Assembly: GCF_028682395.1 (NCBI RefSeq)
Contig: NZ_JANHLC010000009.1
Span: forward strand, 181,193 to 245,192
Direction: 5' to 3'
Length of the DNA stretch: 64,000 bases
Source: Pseudomonas putida
Lineage (GTDB): Bacteria > Pseudomonadota > Gammaproteobacteria > Pseudomonadales > Pseudomonadaceae
Part shown: in pieces, positions 34,804-44,379 of the stretch
Layout: each line of letters starts with the position of its first letter
Position numbering within the stretch: position 1 is the first letter of the stretch
Position numbers and translations under genes: made by a program
Notes under the pieces: model-generated
Told to the model about the DNA's origin: nothing
The model's database searches: none
The model's input: the letters and a program-made list of their open reading frames with translations, nothing else

Positions 34804-35349
34804 TTATGTGGGGTCGAATTCCACGGTGAAGGTGTCAAGCACCCTGGCCTTCTCGTTCTGAAGCGCCACTTCGACGCTCAGGATGTTGTTCACCACCGGC
34901 AAGCTGCTGGTTTCATACATCAGGCGGATGGTGATCTGCGCCCGCTGCTCAAAGTTGGCCGACTGCAGGCTTGTGAGATTGTTGACGGCGTCGGTGCTGT
35001 TCCAACCGATCTTGGCCTTGAACAGCATCATGCTCACGTCGGGCCTCTTGTTGGCCTGCTTCAGGCGCTCTGCGTACATCAGGGCCTCGCCTCGGTAGAA
35101 GTTGACGCTAGCCGCGCACATGATCTGCGCTCGCACATCGACCTCAACGAGCTCGCCCGGCACGTCGCGCGAAATGATGTTGGCCTGGCCGCGCTCACTG
35201 ACAGACTGCCTTGGCGTGATCGTCGCGTAGGCGCCCTTCGGCGCAGGCATGCTGCCGGGGCCTGACTGGTCGGCAAGGATGCACTCAGGCACGCCGGTCG
35301 CCAGCATCACAATCGGGCGCAGCTTTGCGAATAGCTCTTGGTTGGTCAT
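34804..35349 (-). CDS. Neck/tail terminator protein, gp12-like
   Basis: 181 residues: MTNQELFAKLRPIVMLATG at the start and beta strands such as FEQRAQITIRLMYETSSLP. It resembles the LIC_12616/gp12-type neck terminator family and occupies the expected place between the head-tail joining genes and the sheath. Confidence 0.75.
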   Translation of the reverse strand: MTNQELFAKLRPIVMLATGVPECILADQSGPGSMPAPKGAYATITPRQSVSERGQANIISRDVPGELVEVDVRAQIMCAASVNFYRGEALMYAERLKQANKRPDVSMMLFKAKIGWNSTDAVNNLTSLQSANFEQRAQITIRLMYETSSLPVVNNILSVEVALQNEKARVLDTFTVEFDPT

Positions 35350-35717
35350 GCTGGGCCACCTGACTGATCGTCAATGCGCATGACAATGACCTTGCAGTAG
35401 TTCCGCCAGTAGCGGTTGTCGACCTTGACGGCCTTCCACTGCTGGCCCAGGAACGTCCAGATACCTGTCTGGTCGATCAGTTGCATGTCGCCCTGGTTTA
35501 TGTAGATCCGGCGCGCGTCGGTGATCCGCTCGCCGCCCTGGCGCAGGAAATCGACTTCCCTGTCGCTGGCGGGTTGAATGTTCACGACGTAAGGTGTGGT
35601 GCTCGGCGTGCCCGGCGTCCAGATTCCATCTACCCAGGCGCCCCCAGTGTCAACCGTGCGGGATGCCTCGACGCTCTCGAACACGCCATCGATCTGGCCC
35701 TCCATATTCAGGCTCAT
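35346..35717 (-). CDS. Head-tail joining protein (putative)
   Basis: 123 residues, beta-rich: DTGGAWVDGIWTPGTPSTTP followed by VVNIQPASDREVDFLRQGG. Similar short proteins act as head closure or stopper proteins. It is coupled by 4-base overlaps to the genes on both sides. Confidence 0.7.
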   Translation of the reverse strand: MSLNMEGQIDGVFESVEASRTVDTGGAWVDGIWTPGTPSTTPYVVNIQPASDREVDFLRQGGERITDARRIYINQGDMQLIDQTGIWTFLGQQWKAVKVDNRYWRNYCKVIVMRIDDQSGGPA

Positions 35718-36313
35718 TCGAGACCCTCCGATGCGGGACCAATGGAAACTTGGTGGGTGACCGACTGGCGCATGGCGCCGGTATCGATCAGCGGATTGCT
35801 GCTGCCCTTCTTGCGAATGGTCGACGCTGCGTTGGGTGGCGTCTTCAGGTCGTTCATGTACATCTTTACCTTGCCTGCTGCCACCACACCAACAGCCTCG
35901 AGGATCTGGTCCATCGACTTACCGGCCTCCGTGCCGTCCTGGATTGTCAGCAACACTTCTGGCGTCGCGCTCGCAACCCCCGGCTCAAGCCATGGCCTGG
36001 CCGGGATGTTGATGGTGTGCGCCTGGGTCACGCCAAGTTCCATGTATCCCTTGCCAGTCTTGAGGAAGCGAACCTCATCGCGGTCGGCAGCAGCTTTGCT
36101 GGCGTAGCCGTACGATGTTCCGCCCGGGTGCTTGATGTCTGCGCCGAACTCGTTGATAGCGCCAAGACTGGCCATCGTCAGGTCACCCGACTCAACGTCG
36201 CCGGCCTCCTCATGGATGCCTACGGTGACGACCTTGTTCGACTTGAGCGCATTCAGCTCTTTCGCCAGCTCGTCCTGCAGTTCCTGGAAGCCCTGGATAT
36301 CGAGTTCGATCAT
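35714..36313 (-). CDS. HK97 gp10-like/neck protein
   Basis: 199 residues. IQGFQELQDELAKELNALKS and VTVGIHEEAGDVESGDLTMA, then PARPWLEPGVA, are the patterns of HK97 gp10-type neck proteins. It overlaps the downstream gene by 4 bases and abuts the DUF4054 gene. Confidence 0.75.
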   Translation of the reverse strand: MIELDIQGFQELQDELAKELNALKSNKVVTVGIHEEAGDVESGDLTMASLGAINEFGADIKHPGGTSYGYASKAAADRDEVRFLKTGKGYMELGVTQAHTINIPARPWLEPGVASATPEVLLTIQDGTEAGKSMDQILEAVGVVAAGKVKMYMNDLKTPPNAASTIRKKGSSNPLIDTGAMRQSVTHQVSIGPASEGLE

Positions 36314-36733
36314 TCAAACCGCCTTGGCACCCATCCCGGCGCGCTTCTTGAGCCTGTAGAACTGCTGGCCGTAGTTGGTGTAGGTCAGCCAGTCGGTGCC
36401 GGCGTCCATCATCTGCGGCACGCGGTAGGCGATTGATTCATCGCCGACTGACTTTTGGGCCACGTTCAGCCGGGCTTCCGAGTTCGGTGTGCCGCCGGCG
36501 CCGAGCGCGCCAAAGTTCGTCGACAGCCAGTGAGCGGCGTAATACTTCATACCGCGCCACTTGAAGTTGCAGCAGGTCAGCTCAAGCGCGCCCCAGCGGG
36601 ACGATCCTGTCTCGGTGTCAGCCTCGCACAAGGCTTCGGTAACCATGGCGTCAGGCCATTTGACCGGGTCGATGAACGCCTTCATCAGCGGGTCCTCGCG
36701 AAAGGCCGCGATCATTTCCGGAGTGATTTGCAT
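36314..36733 (-). CDS. Head-completion adaptor, DUF4054-like
   Basis: 139 residues, helical: MITPEM-type start (MQITPEMIAAFREDPLMKAF), FKWRGMKYYAAHWLSTNFGA and YGQQFYRLKKRAGMGAKAV. The DUF4054 pattern and place after the capsid gene indicate a head-tail adaptor. Confidence 0.82.
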   Translation of the reverse strand: MQITPEMIAAFREDPLMKAFIDPVKWPDAMVTEALCEADTETGSSRWGALELTCCNFKWRGMKYYAAHWLSTNFGALGAGGTPNSEARLNVAQKSVGDESIAYRVPQMMDAGTDWLTYTNYGQQFYRLKKRAGMGAKAV

Positions 36734-36772
36734 GCGTTCACCTTGAATGGGTGGGCGCCAGGCGCCCGGGTG

Positions 36773-37102
36773 TTACTCGGCCTTCGAGGCCTTGGCGATT
36801 TCTTCCAGCAAGCGAGCCTTGCCCCAGGTCTTGTTGACCTTTACGCCGGCTCGGCCTGCCTGTTCACGCAGGGCTTCGATGTCGTCTCCGCCTTCATCAT
36901 CGTCGTCGCTTTCCAGCTCATCAGCGCCAACGCGGCGCAGGTCGCCGTTCTTCAGCAGGGCTTTGACGAAATCGATCTTGGCCACCGCATCCGGCACTTC
37001 CACGGCTGGGTTTTCACCCGGCAGGATCGGGTAGCTGGTGTCCGCGCCATCCACCAGGTGGTTGATGGTGATCAGTCGTGCTGCTTCGTTCTTCAAGAAC
37101 AT
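36773..37102 (-). CDS. Small head-region protein with HeH/SAP-like C-terminus
   Basis: 109 residues from the ATG at 37102 (MFLKNEAARLITINHLV), with GAGG upstream; the frame continues to 37159 but without support. An acidic linker (ESDDDDEGGDD) joins an N-terminal beta part to a C-terminal helix pair, LREQAGRAGVKVNKTWGKAR, reminiscent of HeH/LEM-like nucleic-acid-binding motifs. The role is unknown. Confidence 0.75.
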   Translation of the reverse strand: MFLKNEAARLITINHLVDGADTSYPILPGENPAVEVPDAVAKIDFVKALLKNGDLRRVGADELESDDDDEGGDDIEALREQAGRAGVKVNKTWGKARLLEEIAKASKAE

Positions 37103-37170
37103 GTCGAATCCTCGCCCGGAATCATTGGCCGCCGCCCCGGGCATAGCGGAGGCGGCCAAGGATCGGCTGG

Positions 37171-38199
37171 TTAGAACTGGTCGCGGTACGCGCCAGAGAA
37201 CGGGTAGCGGAATTCAACACCGCTGATCTTGTACTCGCACGGCACGTTGACCTTGAGGTTCCACATCTGCGGGGCCAGGGAGCGCCACGGGATCGGCACC
37301 TGCATGCCCAGGTTCTCGTCGTTCAGTTCGTAAGCGACGATGCGGTCCTTGTTGCCGTTGGACACGCCGGCGGCGGCCAGCTGGGCAGCAGACAGTTGCA
37401 GGCGGCTGAAGATGTTGATCGGGCGACCGGTCAGCGCGGTGAACTGGTTGTTGGTGCGGAAGTACTCGAGGATCGTCTTGTCGGTGATGGTGCCCATGCG
37501 CTTGTTCGAGATGAACGCGAAGCGGGCAGCATCCAGGATGATCGTGTCGGGGACGTGAACGGTAGCCGAGTTGATGTAGACATCAACCAGGATCTTGTTC
37601 AGGTCAGCGACGATCTGGTCACCGGTGGTGGCAGCGTTGTACCAATCCAGGGTGGAGTTCGACAGCGCCAAGTTAGCGTTGTTGAACAGGCCGGTCATAC
37701 CGCGCGCCGCGTCGCCGAAGTAGGCCACGCGCTGGGTGTGCTCCTGGGCGCCACGGAAGGCCAGTTTCGCCTTGGTGGTATCCAGCGGGATGCGCAACTG
37801 CTGAGACTTGCGCAGTTCGTCCAGGCTGTAGCTGTACTTGTTGCCGGCGTAGCCGATTGGCACGGTCGACTTGTTGGCGTTCAGCGTCACGTCTGGCAGG
37901 TCGTCAGCGCTGGCGCCGATGAATTTGCCGAGGGTCACACCGTCGTAGCTGATGTAGTCCCACTGATCTACCCATTCAGGCAGAGAGGTGTCGACGGGGA
38001 TCAGCTCCATGTAGTTGATCGCGGCGTATTTGGCCTCGTAGATACGAGCTTCCAGGCTTGCCAGCTGGCTGATGTAGAACGCCAGGCCGTCGTCGAGGGT
38101 CGGTAGACCGTCGTTGAAGGTCACTTGGTGAGCGTCACGGCCGATCTGTTGCGCGATTGCAGCATCGATGGCTACGACGATTTTCTTAAGCTGAGTCAT
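37171..38199 (-). CDS. Major capsid protein, DUF2184-like
   Basis: 342 residues, the right size for an HK97-fold capsid protein. YEAKYAAINYMELIPVDTSL, GYAGNKYSYSLDELRKSQQL and VEFRYPFSGAYRDQF match the DUF2184 capsid class. No N-terminal scaffold domain. It follows the small decoration-protein gene. Confidence 0.85.
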   Translation of the reverse strand: MTQLKKIVVAIDAAIAQQIGRDAHQVTFNDGLPTLDDGLAFYISQLASLEARIYEAKYAAINYMELIPVDTSLPEWVDQWDYISYDGVTLGKFIGASADDLPDVTLNANKSTVPIGYAGNKYSYSLDELRKSQQLRIPLDTTKAKLAFRGAQEHTQRVAYFGDAARGMTGLFNNANLALSNSTLDWYNAATTGDQIVADLNKILVDVYINSATVHVPDTIILDAARFAFISNKRMGTITDKTILEYFRTNNQFTALTGRPINIFSRLQLSAAQLAAAGVSNGNKDRIVAYELNDENLGMQVPIPWRSLAPQMWNLKVNVPCEYKISGVEFRYPFSGAYRDQF

Positions 38200-38204
38200 G
38201 TCGA

Positions 38205-38699
38205 TTAGCCCCCGACCTTCAGAGAAATTTTAGCCAGTGCGCCGGCGCCGGCGGTGCTGACCCATTTGGCGTTCGGGATCAGGACTGCCAGAGTGGCGGC
38301 GGCGCCGACCACGTTGGAGAACTGCCCCTGGTTGGTACCGGTGCCGTCGCCGACTACCAGGTAGACCGGGTCATCCTTGGCGACCGCCACGCGGGCGGTT
38401 ACCCAGATAGGCGCCATGGTCTCGACGGTCATGTCGCGCTTGGCGACAGCGCCGAATACATCGGTCGAGGTGTAGGCGCGGTTCAGTTCGCGACGAACCA
38501 CACCGATGAACTGGGCGGCGGTCGAAGCGGCGACCGGCAGCTTGGCGCCGTCGTCACCGTCGGTCACCACGCCCAGGCCGTAGGCGATGTTGACGGTGCC
38601 CTTGTTGACCTTGGAGACGCCGTTGGACACTTCGCCATCAGCGACCATGCCCGCGTACGCGACGCCGTGGTTGATTGCGTTACCACCTTGAACTGGCAT
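38205..38699 (-). CDS. Capsid decoration/cement protein
   Basis: 164 residues, rich in Ala, Gly and Val: VNIAYGLGVVTDGDDGAKLP, then FIGVVRRELN and APIWVTARVAVAKDDPVYLV. This is the pattern of Gp24/DUF2190-like structural cement proteins, which lie next to capsid genes. Confidence 0.78.
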   Translation of the reverse strand: MPVQGGNAINHGVAYAGMVADGEVSNGVSKVNKGTVNIAYGLGVVTDGDDGAKLPVAASTAAQFIGVVRRELNRAYTSTDVFGAVAKRDMTVETMAPIWVTARVAVAKDDPVYLVVGDGTGTNQGQFSNVVGAAATLAVLIPNAKWVSTAGAGALAKISLKVGG

Positions 38700-38701
38700 G
38701 G

Positions 38702-39862
38702 TTAGGCTCCTTTCTGTTTGTGGGCGCCGGACAAGCTTTGCTTGTGGGCCTGGTATGGGGTCGGCGCGGCGTCCGTGGTCGCAGGGGTGCTTGCACCGTC
38801 CTTGGCCAGCTGCATGAACTGAGCGAAGAGCGCAGCGGTGTCACCGGTTGGCATTTTCGGCTTCTTGCCACCCTTGCCGTCGTCCTCCTCTTCTTCCTCG
38901 TCCTTATCGGACTCAGCGTCGAAGGCGGCCTCAACGTAGTCGGCGGACTTGTCCGACCAATCACGCTTCGGCAGCGCAACGGCCAGTGCGGCACGCTTGA
39001 TCTCGATCACGTCGAGGCTGTCACAGGTGAAACCGTCGCCGGCGACCTTGCGGGCCAGGGCCTGGGTAGCGCTGATTGCCTTGACGCGCTCGCCAATTGC
39101 GACATCGCTCGAAGCCTTGCGGGCCTCGGCCAGGTCTTCGGCAGCCTTGTCAGCGGTTGCCTGGGCCTTATCAGCCTTGGTTTCCGCATCGGTGGCACGC
39201 TTCAGCAATCGGTCGAACGAGTCGGCGACCACTTGGGCGTTCGCAGGATCAGCAACATCAACGCTGCGCCCGCTATCGGTGGTGATAATTACAGGCATTG
39301 TGTTGCCTCCTGGGTTGTGGTCGAAGACGCGAGCGATGCCGCCTGCCCTCGCTTTGGTTACCACCGCTTGGTGGTTGATGATGATGTTGCGCTGGGTGTA
39401 CTCGTACTCTTGCCCGTCGGCGGTCACGCCGGGCCCGTGGACGTATTCAGCGGTGTATCCGGCGGACAGCTCGCACTTGCCCGCGTTGATGTCGTCGATG
39501 GTCTTCTGATCCTTGATGATCAGATCGCAGACAACGAAATCGCCATCGCGCCGGCCCGCACCTCGCACCTCGCCAACCGCCACCGCCTTGTAGTTCTTCG
39601 CGGTTACCAGGTCCTTGGGGTGGTCATTGGTTACCGTCGCGCCGTCGTACGTGCCCAGTGACGAGTCGTTGAACACCTCGTCTTCTGGGCGGTACACACG
39701 AACGATTCGGTTCGGATCGCCGTCGAGGCCAAGCTCTCGGGCCAGGTATTCCTGAATGCCGGTGCGCGCCACCCGGCCCGGCACCTTGAGGAAGCCCTCG
39801 CCGGTATATTCCCGGTGGGTGATGCGGTGGCTGACACGGTCGAAGACCGTACAGGTGGTCAT
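38702..39862 (-). CDS. DUF2213 prohead protease/scaffold protein
   Basis: 386 residues from the ATG at 39862, whose first base is shared with the upstream stop (TAATG). The first 190 residues are the DUF2213 protease-like region: LGTYDGATVTNDHPKDLV, CELSAGYTAEYVHGPGV and NHQAVVTKARAGGIARV. The rest is helical and highly charged, like a scaffold (KADKAQATADKAAEDLAEAR), ending in a Lys- and Gln-rich tail. It is probably self-cleaving; the Ser/His catalytic pair is not proven. Confidence 0.82.
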   Translation of the reverse strand: MTTCTVFDRVSHRITHREYTGEGFLKVPGRVARTGIQEYLARELGLDGDPNRIVRVYRPEDEVFNDSSLGTYDGATVTNDHPKDLVTAKNYKAVAVGEVRGAGRRDGDFVVCDLIIKDQKTIDDINAGKCELSAGYTAEYVHGPGVTADGQEYEYTQRNIIINHQAVVTKARAGGIARVFDHNPGGNTMPVIITTDSGRSVDVADPANAQVVADSFDRLLKRATDAETKADKAQATADKAAEDLAEARKASSDVAIGERVKAISATQALARKVAGDGFTCDSLDVIEIKRAALAVALPKRDWSDKSADYVEAAFDAESDKDEEEEEDDGKGGKKPKMPTGDTAALFAQFMQLAKDGASTPATTDAAPTPYQAHKQSLSGAHKQKGA

Positions 39863-40089
39863 TACTGCTTCGCCCATGCGAAGAGTGCGTCGGAATGATC
39901 GTCGTCAACCGGGCGCACGCACGCGTAGGTGCGATGCTCGTTACCGTCGAGGCTTCGGCCGTCTTCGGTATCCGGTAGAGACTTGATGTTGGCCAGGTCG
40001 CCCGGTGTCATCTGCACGGAAATGTGGAAGCCGTCGGTGTCGAATTCCGACTCGGCGCCGGTCTCGATGCACTTAACCTTGATTTTCAT
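39862..40089 (-). CDS. Small conserved head-module protein
   Basis: 75 residues: MKIKVKCIETGAESEFDTDG, with C-terminal DDDHSDALFAWAKQ. It is coupled to the DUF2213 gene by the TAATG overlap. No function is assigned. Confidence 0.7.
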   Translation of the reverse strand: MKIKVKCIETGAESEFDTDGFHISVQMTPGDLANIKSLPDTEDGRSLDGNEHRTYACVRPVDDDHSDALFAWAKQ

Positions 40090-40113
40090 GATCGTTCTCG
40101 TCGCTGGAATGAA

Positions 40114-40935
40114 TTAGCGGTAGACGCCCGGCGCTGTGCGGCCTGCGTCTTGGTTGGCCTTGACCTCGCGGGCGCTCACTGGGCGCGCGATGCATCGGCA
40201 CTGATAGTCGGAGCCTGGCTTGATCGGAACACCGTCAGAACTCAACGGCAGGTCGTCCCAGCGGTAGATCCCTTTGCCGTAGGCGGTGACCTTGTTGGCA
40301 ATCTCCGAGTGGCGGTGCCGGACACGGCTGTCGTCGGAGTCGACCCACTGGAAGTACTCGAAGCCGGCGCCCTTCTGCTGCTTCTCAGCCAGTTCGCCGT
40401 TGATCTTCGATGTCTGGTCGCGGGCAATCATCTTGGCGCGGCGCTGGGTCACGCCGAACTGCTCCTGCAACGCCTTCTCGATGTAGCCAGGCCGCATGCC
40501 GGAACGCATGTTCGCCATCACCAGCGTCTGCACCTCTTCCAGGCACTTGGCGGGGATGGACTTGATCAGTTGGGCGTTCTGCTGGGCCGAGGCCTTCAGG
40601 TAGTCCTGCATGGCGGTGTTGCCGCTGTACACATCGATGCCGGCCGACTTCTTCAGGTCGCGCTCGGACTTCTTGAGCGACGATTGAACGAACTCTCCAG
40701 CGATGCGCGCACCTGCAGCCTGCACCGCCGGAGATGACCAGCGACTCACCAGCGTGGAAATGGCGTTGAGGATCAGATCAGACCAAGCGTCAGTCGTGAC
40801 CACTGCGTCCTGCGTGTACTCCGGCGCCAACTGGCGAACCAGCGGCATGATCTCCTTACTGATTGACGCCTTGACCTGCTTCACCAGCCGCTGCAGCTTG
40901 GCGTTGTACTGGATGCCGATCATGTCCATGGTCAT
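40114..40935 (-). CDS. Minor head protein, SPP1 gp7-like
   Basis: 273 residues. The C-terminal part has the phage head morphogenesis pattern: RAKMIARDQTSKINGELAEKQ, then FEYFQWVDSDDSRVRHRHSE and YQCRCIARPV. It overlaps the portal stop by 4 bases, the usual arrangement, and is thought to be packed with the portal for ejection. Confidence 0.88.
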   Translation of the reverse strand: MTMDMIGIQYNAKLQRLVKQVKASISKEIMPLVRQLAPEYTQDAVVTTDAWSDLILNAISTLVSRWSSPAVQAAGARIAGEFVQSSLKKSERDLKKSAGIDVYSGNTAMQDYLKASAQQNAQLIKSIPAKCLEEVQTLVMANMRSGMRPGYIEKALQEQFGVTQRRAKMIARDQTSKINGELAEKQQKGAGFEYFQWVDSDDSRVRHRHSEIANKVTAYGKGIYRWDDLPLSSDGVPIKPGSDYQCRCIARPVSAREVKANQDAGRTAPGVYR

Positions 40936-42308
40936 TCAACCTTGCCGTCGTCATCCACCGGATCGTTGAACATCGTCAGATCCTCATCAGCCTCCAGCGC
41001 TTCGATCTTCTCGTCGTCGAACTGGTAGAGCTCTTCGGCCTGAAGGCGGCGCTGAATCTGACTGGTGGTGACGATCCCGCCGTCCTTGTAGAGCAGGTCG
41101 GTTTCGGCCTTGGCCTTGTTGGCAGCGGAAATCTGCACAGCGTCTGGCTGCTTGTACGGGTTCCAGACGTAGTTGAAGTCATCCAGCCAGCGACCGGTCG
41201 CCGACCGCACCATCACTTCGTCGAGTTGACGAAGGCCGGGGTCGATCTGCGTCAGTCGCTTCGATGAGAGGTGGTTGTAGTAGTTGGTGTCGTCGCCCTG
41301 TCCATCATTGCCCAGGCCCTTGGCAGACTCTCCGAACAGGCGCGTCACCGGGATGCCAGCGGCACCGGCGATCCAGGTCATGAGCAGGTCAAGCACAGGC
41401 GCCACCCCGGAAAGGTCCAGGGTCTTGCGGTCGTAGGTCTCTTCGCCATCCAGCAGCGCCAGGTTGATCGAGGACTTCATCATGCTGAACAGGGCGTAAC
41501 GCGCCGTGATGGCGTCGTCCTGATCGCTTGCCAGCTCATCCGAGAGGCCTTCGCGCTTGATGATGTCGACGTTCGCTTCCTGCATCAGTTCGGCGATGCC
41601 GTCCTTGCTGGCTACGATGTCCATCACGTCGTCGAGGCACTTGCGCAGCTCTGAGTCGCCCCAGCCCTGTGTTTGCGCGCGCTGGCGACGTGGCAACTTG
41701 GCACCAGCGAACCGGGCGAAGTGCGTCCAGTGGATCTGCTGGGCGCCGGCCGAAATGGTGTAGAACTCCGGCTGCAGGTAGTTCGCAGCCAGGATGTTGG
41801 TTTGGTTCAGGTCCATCGCCGTCATGTCGAAGCGGTCGATCACCAGCAGGCGGTACAGGTCGCCCTTCTTGATCTTCTCCGGCTTGAGCGGCTTGGTCAG
41901 GTCCTGGTTGGTCAGCATGAGGATGCCGGCGCCACCATACAGGCGCGCCCAGCTTGTGGCCTCGCTCACCATGGCCGGCAGTTGCAGGCGGTCTTCCTCG
42001 GCCCGGATCACGTCCGCGTCGTCGCACTTGAGGGTGCGCCACTCGCGGGTCATATCCTCGGCGGGGTAATCCACGATTGCCCGGGCAAGCCAGCTTGTCT
42101 GGTATGCCGCGTCAAGCTGCTGGAAGTCGTTCAGGAACCCGTATTGGAACTGATTATGTGAGCGCTTGGCCTTCTGCGTGCCCAGGCCGGACACGACGTT
42201 CACCAGGCCATCACTCGACGACTTGATCTGGGCCTCGTACTTCTGGGCGGCCCGCACAAGGGCCTTGCCCAGCTTCTTGTCTGCTGGCACTAAGCCCTTC
42301 TTGCTCAT
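40932..42308 (-). CDS. Portal protein, DUF1073-like
   Basis: 458 residues: FQYGFLNDFQQLDAAYQTSW, LARAIVDYPAEDMTREWRTL, then RLYGGAGILMLTNQ and AAGIPVTRLFGESAKGLGND. This is the DUF1073 portal class, which forms the dodecameric DNA entry ring. It lies between terminase and minor head genes. Confidence 0.9.
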   Translation of the reverse strand: MSKKGLVPADKKLGKALVRAAQKYEAQIKSSSDGLVNVVSGLGTQKAKRSHNQFQYGFLNDFQQLDAAYQTSWLARAIVDYPAEDMTREWRTLKCDDADVIRAEEDRLQLPAMVSEATSWARLYGGAGILMLTNQDLTKPLKPEKIKKGDLYRLLVIDRFDMTAMDLNQTNILAANYLQPEFYTISAGAQQIHWTHFARFAGAKLPRRQRAQTQGWGDSELRKCLDDVMDIVASKDGIAELMQEANVDIIKREGLSDELASDQDDAITARYALFSMMKSSINLALLDGEETYDRKTLDLSGVAPVLDLLMTWIAGAAGIPVTRLFGESAKGLGNDGQGDDTNYYNHLSSKRLTQIDPGLRQLDEVMVRSATGRWLDDFNYVWNPYKQPDAVQISAANKAKAETDLLYKDGGIVTTSQIQRRLQAEELYQFDDEKIEALEADEDLTMFNDPVDDDGKVE

Positions 42309-42324
42309 GGGGTCACCGATTGGG

Positions 42325-43875
42325 TTATAGGAGGTCGCGTATCGATCGCTTGCCCTTGATGTAAACCTCGGACAAGGCGTCGATCATCACGTCCGTCTGG
42401 TCGTCGTACTTGTGGCTGTCGTCGGCGGTGAAGGATGCGACCTCACACACGAACTCGTAGTTTTGGCTGTCGTCGTATGGCAGGCACACCAGCTTGGCGG
42501 CATGGAAGCCTTGAACGTCGAGCGCCCGAGTCAGCTTGTCGCGGTCCCGAGGGACTGGCGTCACCTTGAGCGGTAGGCGCTTCTCCATCTCCTGGATCAG
42601 GCCGGTACCGCTGGATTTGTCCTCGACGTAGACCCGGCGCAGGATGCCGTTGGCCTTCCCATTCTTGGCCCAGGCACCTTTGACGAACGCCTCGAACTCA
42701 CGACGCAGCGTCTTGGCGTCCATCCGCCCGCGCTTCATGCTCAGCCGGTAGATGCGCCCCTCGGCAACGCCCCACTCCGCGAACACAGTCCAGTCGTTCC
42801 AGGTGTTGGTCTTCTGGGCGGTGTCGGCGGTGATGAAGCGGTAGTCGAACTTCTCTGGCACCGGCAGATCAGCACCAGCATCCACGTCGCCGTAGTACTG
42901 GAAGTCATCAGCCGAGAAGATCCCGCCGTCGAGCGTATCGGGGTCTTGCATGTACTGACTGCTGAAGGTGTACGGGTGAGCCGTGCGGAGCGCGATCAGG
43001 TCGTGAACGATTTCCTTGGCTGGCCAGTAGGACCAATAGCCGTCCACCTGCTCCGACCCGCACACGCTCTTGATGCAGCGCTCGCGGATGCCGTCAGGCA
43101 GTGAGTCTATGTACTCCTGATTGACCAGGGCCGGGATCTTGATGTGCAGATCGATCTTCAGGCCCATGCCGCCCGACAGCAGGAACGCGGTCGAGTCATC
43201 GATGTGGCCTCGCTGCTGGATGGCAACGAACGGCGTGCCGCTGTGCGCTTTCCGGCTGCGCAGGGTGTTCACCAGGCGCGTGTGCGACTTGCGGCGCTTC
43301 GCCTCACTGAAGAGGTCGTCGATCTTGTCCCAGTCATCCGCCTGGATGTGACCGCTGTACTCGTCGCCCATGTAGCCGCCACGGACACCTGTGATCTGCC
43401 CACCGCTTGAACGGCTGAACAGTTGGTGTACGCGCTTCCCATCCTTGGCGAGCGTCCAGTCGTCTACCTTGTCCTTCTCGATATCGAAGGGATAGAACTC
43501 GCGGAACTCGGTCGATTTGACAAGGGAGCGACTGCGCTCGCTGTTCTCGTCTACCAGGCTCTTGGAATAGCTGGTGTTGAGGATTCGCACCCGGCGGTGC
43601 TTCACCATCGTGTAGACCGGCAGGTGAACAGACCAAAACTCGGTCTTGGTGCCGCCTGGCGGGATGTTCACGACGATGTTCTGCGCGTCACCGGCAAGCA
43701 TCTTGCGGGCGGCATAGTCGAAGTAGTGGTGGTGCCAGTTCGTCCTGAAGCTGTCGCCCTGGGTGATGTTGAACCACAGGCTGGTGAAGGCCAAAGGGCT
43801 ATGCTCGCCCGCCGCGACCAAGACGGAGCGCTCAGCGTGGCTCAGCGCGTCCCACTCGATCGGTTTGATAGCCAT
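42325..43875 (-). CDS. Terminase large subunit
   Basis: 516 residues. An ATPase motif reads NIPPGGTKTEFW (about 70-81), a Walker A variant with adenine-binding region upstream, and the nuclease domain begins at FITADTAQKTNTWNDWTVFA with its Asp. It drives DNA packaging into the prohead. It is coupled to the small-subunit gene (TGATG). Confidence 0.92.
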   Translation of the reverse strand: MAIKPIEWDALSHAERSVLVAAGEHSPLAFTSLWFNITQGDSFRTNWHHHYFDYAARKMLAGDAQNIVVNIPPGGTKTEFWSVHLPVYTMVKHRRVRILNTSYSKSLVDENSERSRSLVKSTEFREFYPFDIEKDKVDDWTLAKDGKRVHQLFSRSSGGQITGVRGGYMGDEYSGHIQADDWDKIDDLFSEAKRRKSHTRLVNTLRSRKAHSGTPFVAIQQRGHIDDSTAFLLSGGMGLKIDLHIKIPALVNQEYIDSLPDGIRERCIKSVCGSEQVDGYWSYWPAKEIVHDLIALRTAHPYTFSSQYMQDPDTLDGGIFSADDFQYYGDVDAGADLPVPEKFDYRFITADTAQKTNTWNDWTVFAEWGVAEGRIYRLSMKRGRMDAKTLRREFEAFVKGAWAKNGKANGILRRVYVEDKSSGTGLIQEMEKRLPLKVTPVPRDRDKLTRALDVQGFHAAKLVCLPYDDSQNYEFVCEVASFTADDSHKYDDQTDVMIDALSEVYIKGKRSIRDLL

Positions 43876-44348
43876 CAGTCCACCAGCTTGTCTACCAGGG
43901 CTTTAACCAGCTCGGCGTCAATCGGGCGGGCCTTTGCGGGAGTCATCGTCCCGTCAGTCGAGCTGAGATCTACCTGCTGCTTGTTGGTGTAGGTGCCGCC
44001 GGTTTCCTTTGCGGCCTGCTCCAATAGCTGGGCTGCAAGCGCAAGGTTTTTCACGCTCTCGGCACGCTCTGCCATTCGGCCAAGGGCACGAAGGCGGAAT
44101 GCACGGTTGGCAATCGGTATGTCTGCCGTGTCTTCACGGAAACGCTTGCGGGTATCCTCGAACAGCGTCACCCAGCGCTTGGCCAGGCACTTCCCGGAAG
44201 TCTTTGTAGGGTCGTGCGTCTCAACCTGCTGGCGGGTGATTGTCACCCCGTATTCTTTCTGGACAGACTCAACCACCTGCGAGGGTGTGTCGAAGCACGC
44301 CAGGGCCTGCACGATAAAGGCCTTCACCTCATTTTGAAGGACTGCCAT
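43875..44348 (-). CDS. Terminase small subunit, DUF2280-like
   Basis: 157 residues with an N-terminal helix-turn-helix: VKAFIVQALACFDTPSQVVE, then VQKEYGVTITRQQVETHDPT. DUF2280-type proteins precede large terminase genes in many prophages and recognise the packaging site. Confidence 0.85.
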   Translation of the reverse strand: MAVLQNEVKAFIVQALACFDTPSQVVESVQKEYGVTITRQQVETHDPTKTSGKCLAKRWVTLFEDTRKRFREDTADIPIANRAFRLRALGRMAERAESVKNLALAAQLLEQAAKETGGTYTNKQQVDLSSTDGTMTPAKARPIDAELVKALVDKLVD

Positions 44349-44379
44349 AGATTCTCACCCGTCCCATGCCTGTCCAGAA